A stretch of DNA of 50,736 nucleotides. Origin: Solirubrobacterales bacterium (GTDB taxonomy: Bacteria; Actinomycetota; Thermoleophilia; Solirubrobacterales; Solirubrobacteraceae). Within the stretch, counting starts at the first letter, position 1, and each line of letters begins with the position of its first letter. The position numbers were made by a program, and so were the translations under genes. The notes beneath the pieces were generated by a model. That model had not been told where the DNA came from and ran no database searches. It saw nothing but the letters and a program-made list of their open reading frames with translations. The stretch covers positions 1 through 50,736 of the forward strand of contig JAPLCJ010000050.1 in assembly GCA_026392255.1 (NCBI GenBank), read 5' to 3'. Shown here one piece after another: positions 8,184 to 17,240 of the stretch.

Positions 8184-9055
8184 TACAGATCCCCTCCCAC
8201 TTCATCGTCCCCGCGCATTCGGGCAGCAAACTCGCGTGTGTTCTCATCTCGCGCATAGAGGCCAGTCGCCTCATCGCGCACAATCAGTCCGTTCTCTAGC
8301 TCAATGACTCGGCGGCGCATTCGATCAACCATCGAGTGGTCGTGAGTGGCAACCAAGACCGTGGAACCAGTGCGGTTGATCCTGTAGAGCAGTTGCATGA
8401 TCCCGATGCTTGTTTCAGGATCTAGGTTTCCTGTTGGCTCATCAGCAAGAAGAAGTGGCGGGTGGTTGACGAACGCCCGGGCGATCGAAACACGCTGCTG
8501 TTCGCCACCTGAAAGTTGGTCGGGGTACGAATGCAGCTTTGTCGCCAATCCAGTGAGGCGAAGAATGTCTGGGACCCTGCGGCGGATCTCCTTGCGGCTA
8601 TGGCCCGTGACAAGCAGCGCGTAGGCGACGTTGTCATAGACCGTGCGGTTGGGAAGCAGCTTGAAGTCCTGGAAGACGACACCAACATTGCGCCGATAGA
8701 ACGGAACCTTCTTGCGGTCAATCGCACCCAGATCACGATCGGCCACGCGCACCGTGCCGGAGGTGGCATCGATCTCCTTGGTCAGGAGACGCATAACAGT
8801 GCTCTTGCCCGACCCGGTCTGACCAACGAGGAACACGAATTCGCCGCGCTCTACGGCGAAGGTCGCCCCGTCCAAGCCTGTCGTGCCACCGGGATAGGAA
8901 AGGTGGACTCCGCGAAACTCGACGACGGGCTGAGAGGCCGGAGGGCGTGGCGCAGAGACTGCCTGCTCGGGGGTCGGCCCGGACGTCTCAGCCGGGACAC
9001 CCTCACTCGGTTGACCGCCGGAGGACTCTGGGGTCTTGGTCTCGTGTTCTTCCAT
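8183..9055 (-). CDS. ftsE: Cell division ATP-binding protein FtsE
   Basis: This is an ABC ATPase of 290 residues with Walker A GQTGSGKS, signature LSGGEQQR, Walker [13 protein letters not shown] and the H-loop ATHDH. The core is very close to FtsE. An acidic, Pro/Ser-rich extension of about 45 residues precedes the domain ([14 protein letters not shown]), which is longer than the usual FtsE of about 225 residues. The ATG at 9055 was kept because no better start with a ribosome binding site is seen, but an internal start cannot be excluded. FtsE powers conformational change in FtsX. The gene heads the leftward ftsE-ftsX-S41-rnr-smpB run and faces a plus-strand M16 peptidase gene across 125 bases that must hold both promoters. 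Confidence 0.94.
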   Translation of the reverse strand: MEEHETKTPESSGGQPSEGVPAETSGPTPEQAVSAPRPPASQPVVEFRGVHLSYPGGTTGLDGATFAVERGEFVFLVGQTGSGKSTVMRLLTKEIDATSGTVRVADRDLGAIDRKKVPFYRRNVGVVFQDFKLLPNRTVYDNVAYALLVTGHSRKEIRRRVPDILRLTGLATKLHSYPDQLSGGEQQRVSIARAFVNHPPLLLADEPTGNLDPETSIGIMQLLYRINRTGSTVLVATHDHSMVDRMRRRVIELENGLIVRDEATGLYARDENTREFAARMRGDDEVGGDL

Positions 9056-9180
9056 ACCTACTTCGAAATTAGCGCCAAACGGCCTTTCTCCTGCCCACGG
9101 CTGCCCAGTTGCACGGATTCACCCACACCAATTGCCGGATGCAGCCAGCCAACGGGGTGCCATCCCCCTAGGATGGGGAC

Positions 9181-10443
9181 ATGCCCAAAGTCACCACATC
9201 CGTCGCCTCTAATGGCCTCCCTATTCACAAGATTGAGCTGCCAGGTACTAGAGCGCTGACAATCCTCACCGCGTTCGACGCCGGAGCCCGAACGGAACGT
9301 CCCGAGGAGAACGGGATGGCCCACTTCCTGGAGCACCTCGTTTTCAAGGGAGGACAGAAATACCCCACCCACACTGAGGTCAACGAAACGGCTGAGCGTC
9401 TGGGAGCAGTGCTCAATGCCTACACGTCACATGACCTTGTCGCCTTTCACATCACAGCCCGGGCCGAGAAGGCCGGGGAAGCAATTGATCTCCTCACAGA
9501 CTTTGTTGGTCGTCCCGCCATTGACGAGGAGGAGCTCGACCGCGAGCGAGGAGTCGTCATCCAGGAGATCAACCGCTACGACGATGAACCTTCATCGGTC
9601 TCCGACAACCTGATCGATACGGCAACTTACGGGGACCATCCGCTCGGCCGAACAGTCCTTGGGCCAGCAGAGCACCTCCGCACTACCTTCACCAAGGAAG
9701 GCATCATGGAGTTCCGCGAGCGCCGCTGGTCAGGGCGAACAGGCGGAGCCTTCCTAGTCGGCAACCTTGAGCACCTGCCTGAAGACGGCGAGCTGGATGA
9801 GTACTTCTCACGCTTCCCTGACCTGCCTGGAGCAGAGTCCGCTGAGCCGGCCCCGGCACACCACTCCGACACGCTCGTAGAGACACGTGACACCAACCAA
9901 TCGCACCTGCGCCTTATCTACCGTCCAGAGATCGATGTAACCGATCCGGGCCAGCGGGCAGCAGCGGCCATCTACTCGACCCTCCTCGGAGGCTCGATGG
10001 GGTCCCGATTGTTCAGCGAGATTCGCGAGAAGCTGGGCCTCGCCTACTCAGTGTCTGCGTTCTCATTCAGCCACGCTGACATTCCTGGCCTCCAGCTTTC
10101 CGCTGGCCTTGACTCAGAAAAGTGCATTGAGGCCTATAACCGAATGCGCGAGATCGTCAATGAACTTCGTGATGACGGCCCAACCGAAGAAGAGGTCGAG
10201 CGCGCGCGCTCATACACCGCTGGCGCACGCGTTCTTGCCTTTGAGCGATCAGGAACTGTTGCCAGTCACGCAGCCGGGCAGTCGATCGTCAGGGGTGAGG
10301 CGGTTGACCCGGATGTCTCCATCGCAACACTCGACGCTGTCACCTACGAGCAGGTCGTTGCCGTCGCAAAGGGTGTCCCTGACACCCCTTCGGTCGCATG
10401 CGTTGGTCCGCATGAGGCCTCTGACTTCGCTGTAGCTGGCTGA
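9181..10443 (+). CDS. M16-family zinc metallopeptidase (processing-peptidase-like)
   Basis: The 420-residue protein has the inverted zinc motif HxxEH in MAHFLEHLVFKG, with a downstream Glu in GVVIQEINRYDD as third ligand. This is followed by the second, inactive half with SRLFSEIREKLGLAYSVSAF, typical of single-chain M16B peptidases related to mitochondrial processing peptidase and B. subtilis YmxG/MlpA. It probably cleaves small peptides or presequence-like substrates; the true substrate is unknown. The ATG at 9181 is preceded by AGGATGGGG as ribosome binding site. It is one of few plus-strand genes in the left half and is divergent from ftsE. Confidence 0.93.
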   Translation: MPKVTTSVASNGLPIHKIELPGTRALTILTAFDAGARTERPEENGMAHFLEHLVFKGGQKYPTHTEVNETAERLGAVLNAYTSHDLVAFHITARAEKAGEAIDLLTDFVGRPAIDEEELDRERGVVIQEINRYDDEPSSVSDNLIDTATYGDHPLGRTVLGPAEHLRTTFTKEGIMEFRERRWSGRTGGAFLVGNLEHLPEDGELDEYFSRFPDLPGAESAEPAPAHHSDTLVETRDTNQSHLRLIYRPEIDVTDPGQRAAAAIYSTLLGGSMGSRLFSEIREKLGLAYSVSAFSFSHADIPGLQLSAGLDSEKCIEAYNRMREIVNELRDDGPTEEEVERARSYTAGARVLAFERSGTVASHAAGQSIVRGEAVDPDVSIATLDAVTYEQVVAVAKGVPDTPSVACVGPHEASDFAVAG

Positions 10444-10467
10444 ACTACTTAGAGCGAGCTTGGGAGG

Positions 10468-10486
10468 CAGTCGGGTCAGCCGACTG
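10468..10486. terminator. Hairpin between convergent M16 peptidase and nadA genes
   Basis: A perfect 7-bp inverted repeat (CAGTCGG / CCGACTG, 5-base loop) lies 25 bases past the M16 stop and covers the nadA stop codon. It has no T tract, so it may act as a weak shared terminator or as a 3'-end stabiliser. Confidence 0.35.
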
Positions 10487-11510
10487 AGACCATGCGCGCG
10501 ATCGGCACACGCGCCAGAGCTGCGATCGAGTCCGAGACCTTGACTTCAAACTGATCCTCAAGCAGGGCATCACGGACCTTGGGCAGCGTGATCATCTTCA
10601 TGTACTTACAAGCAGCCATTCTGTTGGCGGGGATCAGCGTTGCCGTCGGGTCCGCCATCTGGAGCGGGTGCAGCATCCCAGTCTCGGTAGCGATGATCTT
10701 CGTCCCGCCAGGGTTGGCCTTGACGTAATCGAGCATCCCGCCGGTGGAGAGGATGTTCACTCCCTCTGATTCGATATCCCCAGCAGCCACATACTCCAGA
10801 ACTTGGGTAGTGCAACCGCACTCAGGGTGCACAAGGAACTCAGCACCAGGATGTTCACCACGGACCTGATCAATGTCTGAAGGCTTGATCCCTGCGTGAA
10901 CATGACATTCGCCGTCCCAGACGTGCATCCCTCGGCCAATCTCCCGCTCCACGAAAGCACCTAAGAACATGTCCGGCCCGAACAGAATCTCCTGATCCGG
11001 CCCGTGCTCATCAAGAATCCGTTTAACAACGGCGACAGCATTGCTTGATGTCACGCACCAGTCGGTCTCAGCCTTGACCTCGGCGGTTGTGTTCACGTAC
11101 ATCACAACGATCGCTCCCGGATGCTGCGCCTTCCATTCCCGCAGCTGCTCTGCATTGATGGAGTCTGCGAGTGAACACCCAGCATTGAGGTCAGGGATCA
11201 GCACCCGCTTCTCTGGAGAGAGGATCGAGGCGGTCTCTGCCATGAAGTGAACTCCGCAGAAGATGATGTTTTTCTGCTCACACTTTGCGCCCTCTCGAGC
11301 TAGACCAAGCGAGTCCCCCACGAAATCAGCGACGTCCTGCACTTCCGGCAGTTCGTAGTTGTGAGCGAGGATCACCGCATTTTTGGCAGCTGCCAGCTCA
11401 CGAATCTGATTCTGGAGCGCCTTCACTTCATCAGCGGGCAGGACGGCTGGCATGGGCGTCCCGTCAAGCATTGGCAGTTGGATGCCTGTGATGTCTCTCG
11501 AGTTGCTCAT
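10476..11510 (-). CDS. nadA: Quinolinate synthase NadA
   Basis: The 344-residue protein matches NadA, which condenses iminoaspartate with dihydroxyacetone phosphate to quinolinate, the first pyridine intermediate of NAD synthesis. The repeated alpha/beta domains carry the three Cys that hold the 4Fe-4S cluster: FCGVHFMAETASIL, HPECGCTTQVL and ANRMAACKYMKM. The conserved VNTTAEVKAETD and SSNAV segments are also seen. It begins immediately after the nadC stop codon, so nadC and nadA are co-transcribed. The usual third gene, nadB (L-aspartate oxidase), is not in this window, so iminoaspartate must come from an enzyme encoded elsewhere. Confidence 0.96.
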   Translation of the reverse strand: MSNSRDITGIQLPMLDGTPMPAVLPADEVKALQNQIRELAAAKNAVILAHNYELPEVQDVADFVGDSLGLAREGAKCEQKNIIFCGVHFMAETASILSPEKRVLIPDLNAGCSLADSINAEQLREWKAQHPGAIVVMYVNTTAEVKAETDWCVTSSNAVAVVKRILDEHGPDQEILFGPDMFLGAFVEREIGRGMHVWDGECHVHAGIKPSDIDQVRGEHPGAEFLVHPECGCTTQVLEYVAAGDIESEGVNILSTGGMLDYVKANPGGTKIIATETGMLHPLQMADPTATLIPANRMAACKYMKMITLPKVRDALLEDQFEVKVSDSIAALARVPIARMVSVG

Positions 11511-12401
11511 CTAGTCCTCATCAATCAGGAGTGAAAGGTCAAGCGTTGGGGCGGAGTGCGTCAGAGCACCCACTGAGATCCAGTTTACGCCGGTCTCAGC
11601 GATCGTCCGGACCGATTCAAGATTGACGCCGCCGGAGGCCTCGGTCTCCGCCCTGTCTCCGACTATGCCCACGGCTGTGATCAGCTGCCCTGAGTCCATG
11701 TTGTCCAGTAGCAGGCGCTCCACTCCAGCCTGGAGGGCCTCCACCACCTCAGTCGTCGTCTGGCACTCAACCTCAATCGGCAGCCGTGCGTTGATCCGCC
11801 GACAGCCCTCTACTGCTGCTGTTATTCCACCCGCCATAGCGATGTGATTCTCCTTCAGCAGGAACGCGTCATAAAGCCCGACCCGGTGGTTGGTGGCACC
11901 GCCAGCCACAACAGCAGCCTTCTGGAGGAGCCGCATCCCCGGAACGGTCTTACGCGTGTCAAGAATCTTGGCTCCGGTCCCCTCAACCGCTTGGACATAG
12001 CGTGCAGCTAGGGTCGCAGTCCCAGAAAGCCCGCCGAGCAGGTTTAGCGCTGTGCGTTCCGCTGTCAGAATCGCCCGCGCAGAACCGGTGATGACGGCTA
12101 CCTCTCCCCCTTCACGCCAGATCCCCTCATCCGTAACCGCTGTAAAGACTAGGTCAGGGTCAAGCCGAGCGAAGGCGATGCGGGCGCAGTCCAACCCAAA
12201 CAGGACGCCCGGCTGCTTTTGGATGATGCACGCAGTTGCTTGCAGGTCCGGTCCGACGGATGCCTCGGTGGTGATGTCACCGGACCCGACATCCTCAGCC
12301 AAAGCGCGATCGACAACATCTTCGACCAATCTCGCCATCGCATTTCCAGAGCTAGCCTCAGATCCCGAGCCGCCCTGCGCGCCAGCTGTACCGTCGTTCA
12401 T
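11511..12401 (-). CDS. nadC: Nicotinate-nucleotide pyrophosphorylase (carboxylating) NadC
   Basis: NadC turns quinolinate and PRPP into nicotinate mononucleotide. Visible family motifs are DVGSGDITTEA, DTRKTVPGMRLLQKAAVVAGGATNHRVGLYDAFLLKENHI and IEVECQTTTEVVEALQAG, followed by LLLDNMD. The chosen ATG at 12401 gives 296 residues, shares one base with the prfB stop (TGATG) and has AAAGGGG about 7 bases upstream. An ATG at 12425 would add eight residues overlapping prfB and is less likely. It is co-transcribed with nadA. Confidence 0.96.
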   Translation of the reverse strand: MNDGTAGAQGGSGSEASSGNAMARLVEDVVDRALAEDVGSGDITTEASVGPDLQATACIIQKQPGVLFGLDCARIAFARLDPDLVFTAVTDEGIWREGGEVAVITGSARAILTAERTALNLLGGLSGTATLAARYVQAVEGTGAKILDTRKTVPGMRLLQKAAVVAGGATNHRVGLYDAFLLKENHIAMAGGITAAVEGCRRINARLPIEVECQTTTEVVEALQAGVERLLLDNMDSGQLITAVGIVGDRAETEASGGVNLESVRTIAETGVNWISVGALTHSAPTLDLSLLIDED

Positions 12402-13508
12402 CAGGATGCCCCTTTCAGCAGCCATGCGCGCGCAAAGCCGTCGAGGTCTCCGTCGAGAACTCTCTGTGTGTCACCGACCTCAACGTCTGTCCTGTGGTCC
12501 TTGACCATGGAGTACGGGTGAAGGACGTAACTTCGGATCTGGGACCCAAAGTTTACGTCTTGGGCCTCGCCCTTCTCCGCGGCGAGCTCCGCCATCCGTC
12601 GTTGCTCTTCGCGCTCAATCAACTTTGCCCGGAGCATTCCCATCGCGGTCTGCCTGTTGGCGGTCTGAGACCGCTCATTTTGGCATTGGACAACGATGCC
12701 CGAAGGCCGGTGGGTGATACGAACAGCCGAGTCAGTCTTGTTGACATGCTGGCCGCCGGCACCCGATGCCCGGTAGGTGTCAACCTGGAGATCGTCGTCG
12801 TCGATCACGATTTCACCCGTGTCAGCAATAACAGGGGCAACCTCAAGACCGGCGAACGAGGTCTGGCGGCGGTTGGCCGAGTCGAACGGGCTAAGCCTGA
12901 CAAGGCGGTGCACGCCCCGCTCGGCTTGGTAGAGGCCATAGGCGTTCTCGCCAGTCGCCTTGAAGGTTGCGGACTTGATGCCAGCTTCTTCACCGGCTGA
13001 GACCTCAAGCAGTTCGGTCTCAAATCCGCGGCTTTCAGCCCAGCGCAGTTCCATGCGGAGCATCATCTCGGCCCAGTCCTGGGCGTCGGTGCCACCCGCA
13101 CCAGCGTTGATAGTCACGAGGGCGTCGCCTCCGTCGTACTTGCCGGAGAACAGGCGCTCCTCCTCAAGTCGCTCAAGCTTATTCTCAATCGACCTCAGGC
13201 TGGTGAGTAGCTCCTCGGCCATGTCGTCGTCCTCCTTGGCCATCTCAACCAGATCATCGAGATCGCCAACCTCTGACTCAAGATCCCTGAACGATGTGAG
13301 TCGGCGCTGGACGCGTGCGTGCTCAGCGGAAACGGAAGCGGCCTTCTCCTGGTCATCCCAGAAGCCGGGCGCGCCCATCTCGCTCTCTAGCTCTCCTACG
13401 CGAGTATCGAGGGAAGCGGGGTCAAAGATAATCCGCGAGCAGCTTAAGCTGGTCGCGGATCGCCGCAAGACGCTGCGGCGTCGAAGTGGTCTTATTTGTG
13501 TCAGCCAT
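12401..13508 (-). CDS. prfB: Peptide chain release factor 2, made by +1 programmed frameshift
   Basis: RF2 recognises UGA and UAA. The main frame contains the tripeptide anticodon SPF (RLVRLSPFDSANRR) and the catalytic GGQ in SGAGGQHVNKTDSAVRITH. The gene begins with an ATG at 13508, directly after the secA stop, and reads 28 codons to TATCTTTGA (TGA at 13424-13422). Skipping one T at 13424 puts the ribosome into the long frame (GAC at 13423), giving 28 + 340 = 368 residues, the normal RF2 length. The slippery CUU UGA C matches the known autoregulatory site: low RF2 slows termination and favours the shift. A frame extended upstream without the shift would run into secA and is not real. Confidence 0.95.
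13421..13430 (-). other. RF2 +1 programmed frameshift site
   Basis: On the minus strand the bases read TATCTTTGAC, identical to the core of the E. coli prfB site (UAU CUU UGA C). The upstream Shine-Dalgarno-like spur that stimulates the shift is AGGGGG in E. coli; here the matching position reads GCGGAT, a weak match. Confidence 0.9.
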
Positions 13509-16388
13509 TTAGGCGCCGTGGCACTTCTTGTACTTCTTGCCTGAGCCGCACCAACATGGGTCGTTGCGACCGATCTGATCCTCATCGGAGACAACACGCT
13601 GTTCAACGACGGGCATTCCCTCCATCTGCGCTGCATCGGCCTGCACGGCTTGGAGCGCAGCGATCGCCGCAGGGTCACCGGACTCAGCAGCCAAGGCCAG
13701 CGCAGCTGCGTTGGCGAGTGCTGATGGCTGCATGGCGCTACCACCCGAGTAGTTGAGAGCATTGCCAGGCTGCGCTGCCGCCTGCTGCGCGGGCAAGACT
13801 GCGTCGCCATCGACCTCAACCACAACGTTGAAGACCATCCGGGCGTAGTCGCCCCAAATTGTGTCCATCAGGTCACCAAATAGGACAAAACCCTCGTTCT
13901 TGTAGGCCACCAGCGGTTCGATCTGAGCGAAACCTCTCAGGTGGATTCCCTCACGCAGGTAATCCATGTCGTAGAGGTGTTCCTTCCAGCGCTGGTCGAT
14001 GATCTCCAGCAGGAGGTACCTCTCCAACTCGCCCATCAGATCAGGGCCAAGCTCCTCGCGGCGCGCCTCATATCGAGCTACGAGGAAGTCGGAGACCGTC
14101 TCACGCAGCTCGTCCCGGTCAATGTCGTTGCTCGGGAACCGCTCGCGGAGCTCATCGGACGTGGCTATCTCCTCAAGGCGATCAAACAGCCCGGGCACAT
14201 TCCATTCCTCAATGAACTCCCCAGCTGTGTACTCCTCAACAAGCCTGTCAGCCAGCTTGGCCATCTCATCCTGAGCCTGACCACCGATATCGACACCCTC
14301 AAGAATCTCATCGCGGTAGCGGTAGATGACCTCGCGCTGCTGGTTGAGAACATCGTCGTACTCGAGGACTCTCTTACGCATAAGGAAGTTCTGCTCCTCA
14401 ACCTTGCGCTGAGCCTTCTCGATCTGCTTGGAAAGCATGCCTGCTTCGATTGGCTCCTCGTTGCCTTCCTCGTCCAATGAGCCGAGGCGGTCGAGGATCT
14501 TGTAGATCCGGTCGCCTGCAAAGAGCCGGACCAGATCGTCCTCTGCTGAGAGGAAGAAACGGGAAAAGCCTGGGTCGCCCTGACGACCAGCACGTCCTCG
14601 GAGCTGATTATCGATGCGCCTAGATTCGTGGCGTTCTGTGCCGATGATGCAGAGGCCGCCGGCCTCCATCACGCGGGCCCGATCAGCCTCAACCTGTGCC
14701 TCGATGCCAGCGGTCAGGCGAGCGGCAGCATCATCCCACTTGTCACTGCCAGGCTTGATCCCTTCCTTGGCGGCTGCGTGCTCCACCAGAGCCTCGACAC
14801 TGCCGCCGAGTTTGATGTCAACGCCACGGCCCGCCATGTTTGTGGCAATGGTGACCGCACCGGGAAGGCCTGCGAGGGCGATGGTCTCCCCCTCCTTTTC
14901 GGCGAATTCAGGTTTCGCGTTGAGAACGCTGTGCGGGATCCCATGCTTGCTAAGGCGTTCGGAGAGGATCTCGGATACCTCAACGGAGATTGTTCCCACC
15001 AGAACAGGCTGGTCGTTGCCGTTGCGCTCCCGGATCTCCCTGACCACAGCGCTCCACTTACCTTCACGTGTCTTGAAGACTTGATCGTTGCGGTCGTCGC
15101 GAATCATCTGCTGGTTGGTCGGGATCTGAACAACCTGAAGTTTGTAGATCTTCATGAACTCTGTGGCCTCAGTGAGCGCAGTACCGGTCATGCCCGCGAG
15201 CTTCTCGTACATCCTGAAGTAGTTCTGGAGGGTGACGGTCGCGAGAGTCTGGTTCTCCTCCTGCACACGCACGCCTTCCTTTGCCTCTACCGCCTGGTGA
15301 AGGCCCTCAGACCAACGGCGTCCGTCAAGAATCCTGCCGGTGTATTCGTCGATGATCATGACTTCACCATCAACGACCGCGTAATCCACATCACGCTTGT
15401 AGAGGGACTCGGCCTTCAGTGACTGAATTAGGTGGTTGACGAGATAACCGTTCTCAGCGCGGTAGAGATGGTCGATTCCCATGAACCGCTCAGCCTTGGT
15501 AACTCCCTGCTCGGTTACGGCGACGGTCTTGTGCTTCTCCTCAAACTCAAAGTCGAAGTCTGCAACGAACTCCTTCTTGGTCTTTGGGTCCATCCCCTCA
15601 GGCTTCTCACCCGAGGTCATGGTCTTGGCGAGCTTGGCGAACTTGGCGTAAAGGTCAGCCGCCTGCTCAGGAGCACCGCTGATGATCAACGGAGTACGTG
15701 CCTCATCAATCAGGATGTTGTCGACCTCATCAACAACGGCGTAGATGTGGGCCTTAATGCCCTCGCCAGGTTTGGCGCGCCCACCGTGCTGGACCTTCTC
15801 CTCCAGTGAGGTGGCCATGTTGTCGCGCAGATAGTCGAAGCCAAACTCTGAGTTGGTGCCGTAGGTGGCGTCGCACGCGTATGACGCCCGCTTGGACTCA
15901 TAATCCTGAAGGTTTTGCAGGATCCCGACGCTAACGCCAAGCTGCTCGTAGATCGGCATCATCCACTCGGCGTCACGGCGAGCAAGATAGTCATTGACTG
16001 TCACAACATGAACGCCTCTTCCAGAGAGGCTGTTGAGGACAACCGCGAGCGTGGCGGTCAGGGTCTTGCCCTCGCCGGTCTTCATCTCTGCGATCGCCCC
16101 GCTGTGAAGCACCATGCCGCCTACCAGCTGGACATCGAAATGCCGCATGCCCATGGTGCGTTTGCCGGCCTCGCGGACCAGAGCAAAGCACTCTTCCAGC
16201 AGGTCATCTAGTGACTCAGGGTTGTCCCCACGGGCCCTTTCGCGGAGGGCATCAGCAGCTGCTCTGAGCTCTTCATCATCGAGAAGTTCGAGTTCAGGTT
16301 CCCACGCAGAAATGCGCTTGACTCGCTCCTCAAACTGCTTGTACTTCTTTCCCTCGCCTATGCGAAGTGCACGCTCAATAATGGACAC
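13509..16388 (-). CDS. secA: Preprotein translocase ATPase SecA
   Basis: This is a full-length SecA of 959 residues. NBD1 carries Walker A in EMKTGEGKTLTA and the DEAD-type VVDEVDNILIDEART. NBD2 has TIATNMAGRGVDIKLGG and the LRGRAGRQGDPG arginine-finger region. The C-terminus carries the zinc-binding motif CWCGSGKKYKKCH (C-x-C-x8-C-H) that contacts SecB or ribosomes. An Ala/Gln-rich linker of about 90 residues precedes this tail. SecA drives export of unfolded proteins through SecYEG. It lies 9 bases after comF, and prfB starts at the base after its stop codon. Confidence 0.98.
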   Translation of the reverse strand: MSIIERALRIGEGKKYKQFEERVKRISAWEPELELLDDEELRAAADALRERARGDNPESLDDLLEECFALVREAGKRTMGMRHFDVQLVGGMVLHSGAIAEMKTGEGKTLTATLAVVLNSLSGRGVHVVTVNDYLARRDAEWMMPIYEQLGVSVGILQNLQDYESKRASYACDATYGTNSEFGFDYLRDNMATSLEEKVQHGGRAKPGEGIKAHIYAVVDEVDNILIDEARTPLIISGAPEQAADLYAKFAKLAKTMTSGEKPEGMDPKTKKEFVADFDFEFEEKHKTVAVTEQGVTKAERFMGIDHLYRAENGYLVNHLIQSLKAESLYKRDVDYAVVDGEVMIIDEYTGRILDGRRWSEGLHQAVEAKEGVRVQEENQTLATVTLQNYFRMYEKLAGMTGTALTEATEFMKIYKLQVVQIPTNQQMIRDDRNDQVFKTREGKWSAVVREIRERNGNDQPVLVGTISVEVSEILSERLSKHGIPHSVLNAKPEFAEKEGETIALAGLPGAVTIATNMAGRGVDIKLGGSVEALVEHAAAKEGIKPGSDKWDDAAARLTAGIEAQVEADRARVMEAGGLCIIGTERHESRRIDNQLRGRAGRQGDPGFSRFFLSAEDDLVRLFAGDRIYKILDRLGSLDEEGNEEPIEAGMLSKQIEKAQRKVEEQNFLMRKRVLEYDDVLNQQREVIYRYRDEILEGVDIGGQAQDEMAKLADRLVEEYTAGEFIEEWNVPGLFDRLEEIATSDELRERFPSNDIDRDELRETVSDFLVARYEARREELGPDLMGELERYLLLEIIDQRWKEHLYDMDYLREGIHLRGFAQIEPLVAYKNEGFVLFGDLMDTIWGDYARMVFNVVVEVDGDAVLPAQQAAAQPGNALNYSGGSAMQPSALANAAALALAAESGDPAAIAALQAVQADAAQMEGMPVVEQRVVSDEDQIGRNDPCWCGSGKKYKKCHGA

Positions 16389-16397
16389 CAGTCGAGG

Positions 16398-17117
16398 CTA
16401 CCAAGTGCGCGGCATCGAGCGGTTAAAGCCGGGCGGAAGCGCCCTTGCAAACACACTGCAGTTGACCGTCTTAGCCCCGCCTCGGATCAGCCCTAAACAG
16501 GCAGCCTGGAGCGAGGCGCCAGTGGTGTAAACGTCGTCCACGACAACGCAGCGCGGTGGCACGGTCCCTCGCGAGCTGATCTGGATCCGTCCAGGCTGTT
16601 GGCGTTCCTTCCGTGACGCACCGACCTGCCTGACGGATTTGGCTCTTGGCAACCGTTCCAGCGCTCTAACGACAGGGCGCCCCGTAAGGCAAGAGAGCTG
16701 ATCAGCGAGAACCCGAGCGTGGTTAACTCCTGTCGCCCGCAGGCGAGCTGGATCCGGTGGCATGGGAACAAGCGCCACCGGCTGGGCATAGAGCTGCGGC
16801 TCTGCCATCAGCTTTGCCATCTGAGCAGCAACCCGCTTAGCCCCAGAGGACTTCAGTGCCATCACCAAGCCCCTCGCAGGCCCCTCGTGTGAACAGGCTG
16901 CAGTTGCCGACTCCCAGGGGGCAATGCGGGCAGGGCAGATCTCACAGGGCAAGGGGAGTGCGCAGCGCTGGCAGAGAGCGCCAATCAGCCGCGGCATCTC
17001 CTCGGCACACCCTTCGCACAGGACCGCGCGGGAATCCGAAGGCTCGCAACCACAACCAAGACACACGGGCGGGACCAGCAGGCTGACCAGCTCTCGAAAT
17101 TGCTCCATAACAAGCAT
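16398..17117 (-). CDS. ComF-family phosphoribosyltransferase-like protein
   Basis: This 239-residue protein has two Cys pairs of zinc-ribbon type at the N-terminus (VCLGCGCEP...LCEGCAEE and LCQRC...PCEICP). A type I phosphoribosyltransferase domain follows, with the PRPP-binding loop VVVDDVYTTGAS. This is the ComF/GntX architecture. In naturally competent bacteria ComF takes part in DNA uptake; elsewhere its role is unclear. No other competence genes are in view, so function should not be assumed. It directly precedes secA (9-base gap). An ATG three codons later is an equally good start. Confidence 0.88.
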   Translation of the reverse strand: MLVMEQFRELVSLLVPPVCLGCGCEPSDSRAVLCEGCAEEMPRLIGALCQRCALPLPCEICPARIAPWESATAACSHEGPARGLVMALKSSGAKRVAAQMAKLMAEPQLYAQPVALVPMPPDPARLRATGVNHARVLADQLSCLTGRPVVRALERLPRAKSVRQVGASRKERQQPGRIQISSRGTVPPRCVVVDDVYTTGASLQAACLGLIRGGAKTVNCSVFARALPPGFNRSMPRTW

Positions 17118-17240
17118 TCACCGAGGATTGCAGTCGATATGCCGCCTAACTGCCCCAGCCTGCGACGATCAAGCGTGTAGGACCAGCAAAATGCTTACTA
17201 ACAGCGCTGCGTGATTCGGAAACGCTTCAGAGCCGCGCGT

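Noticed and set aside
13509-13825. Upstream extension of the prfB frame (about 100 codons) overlapping secA
   Set aside because: It overlaps the conserved SecA C-terminus and is Ser/Arg-rich noise. The programmed frameshift explains the open frame.
14628-15422. A 264-codon plus-strand open frame within secA
   Set aside because: Fully antisense to highly conserved SecA motifs; no start signal and no recognisable protein features.
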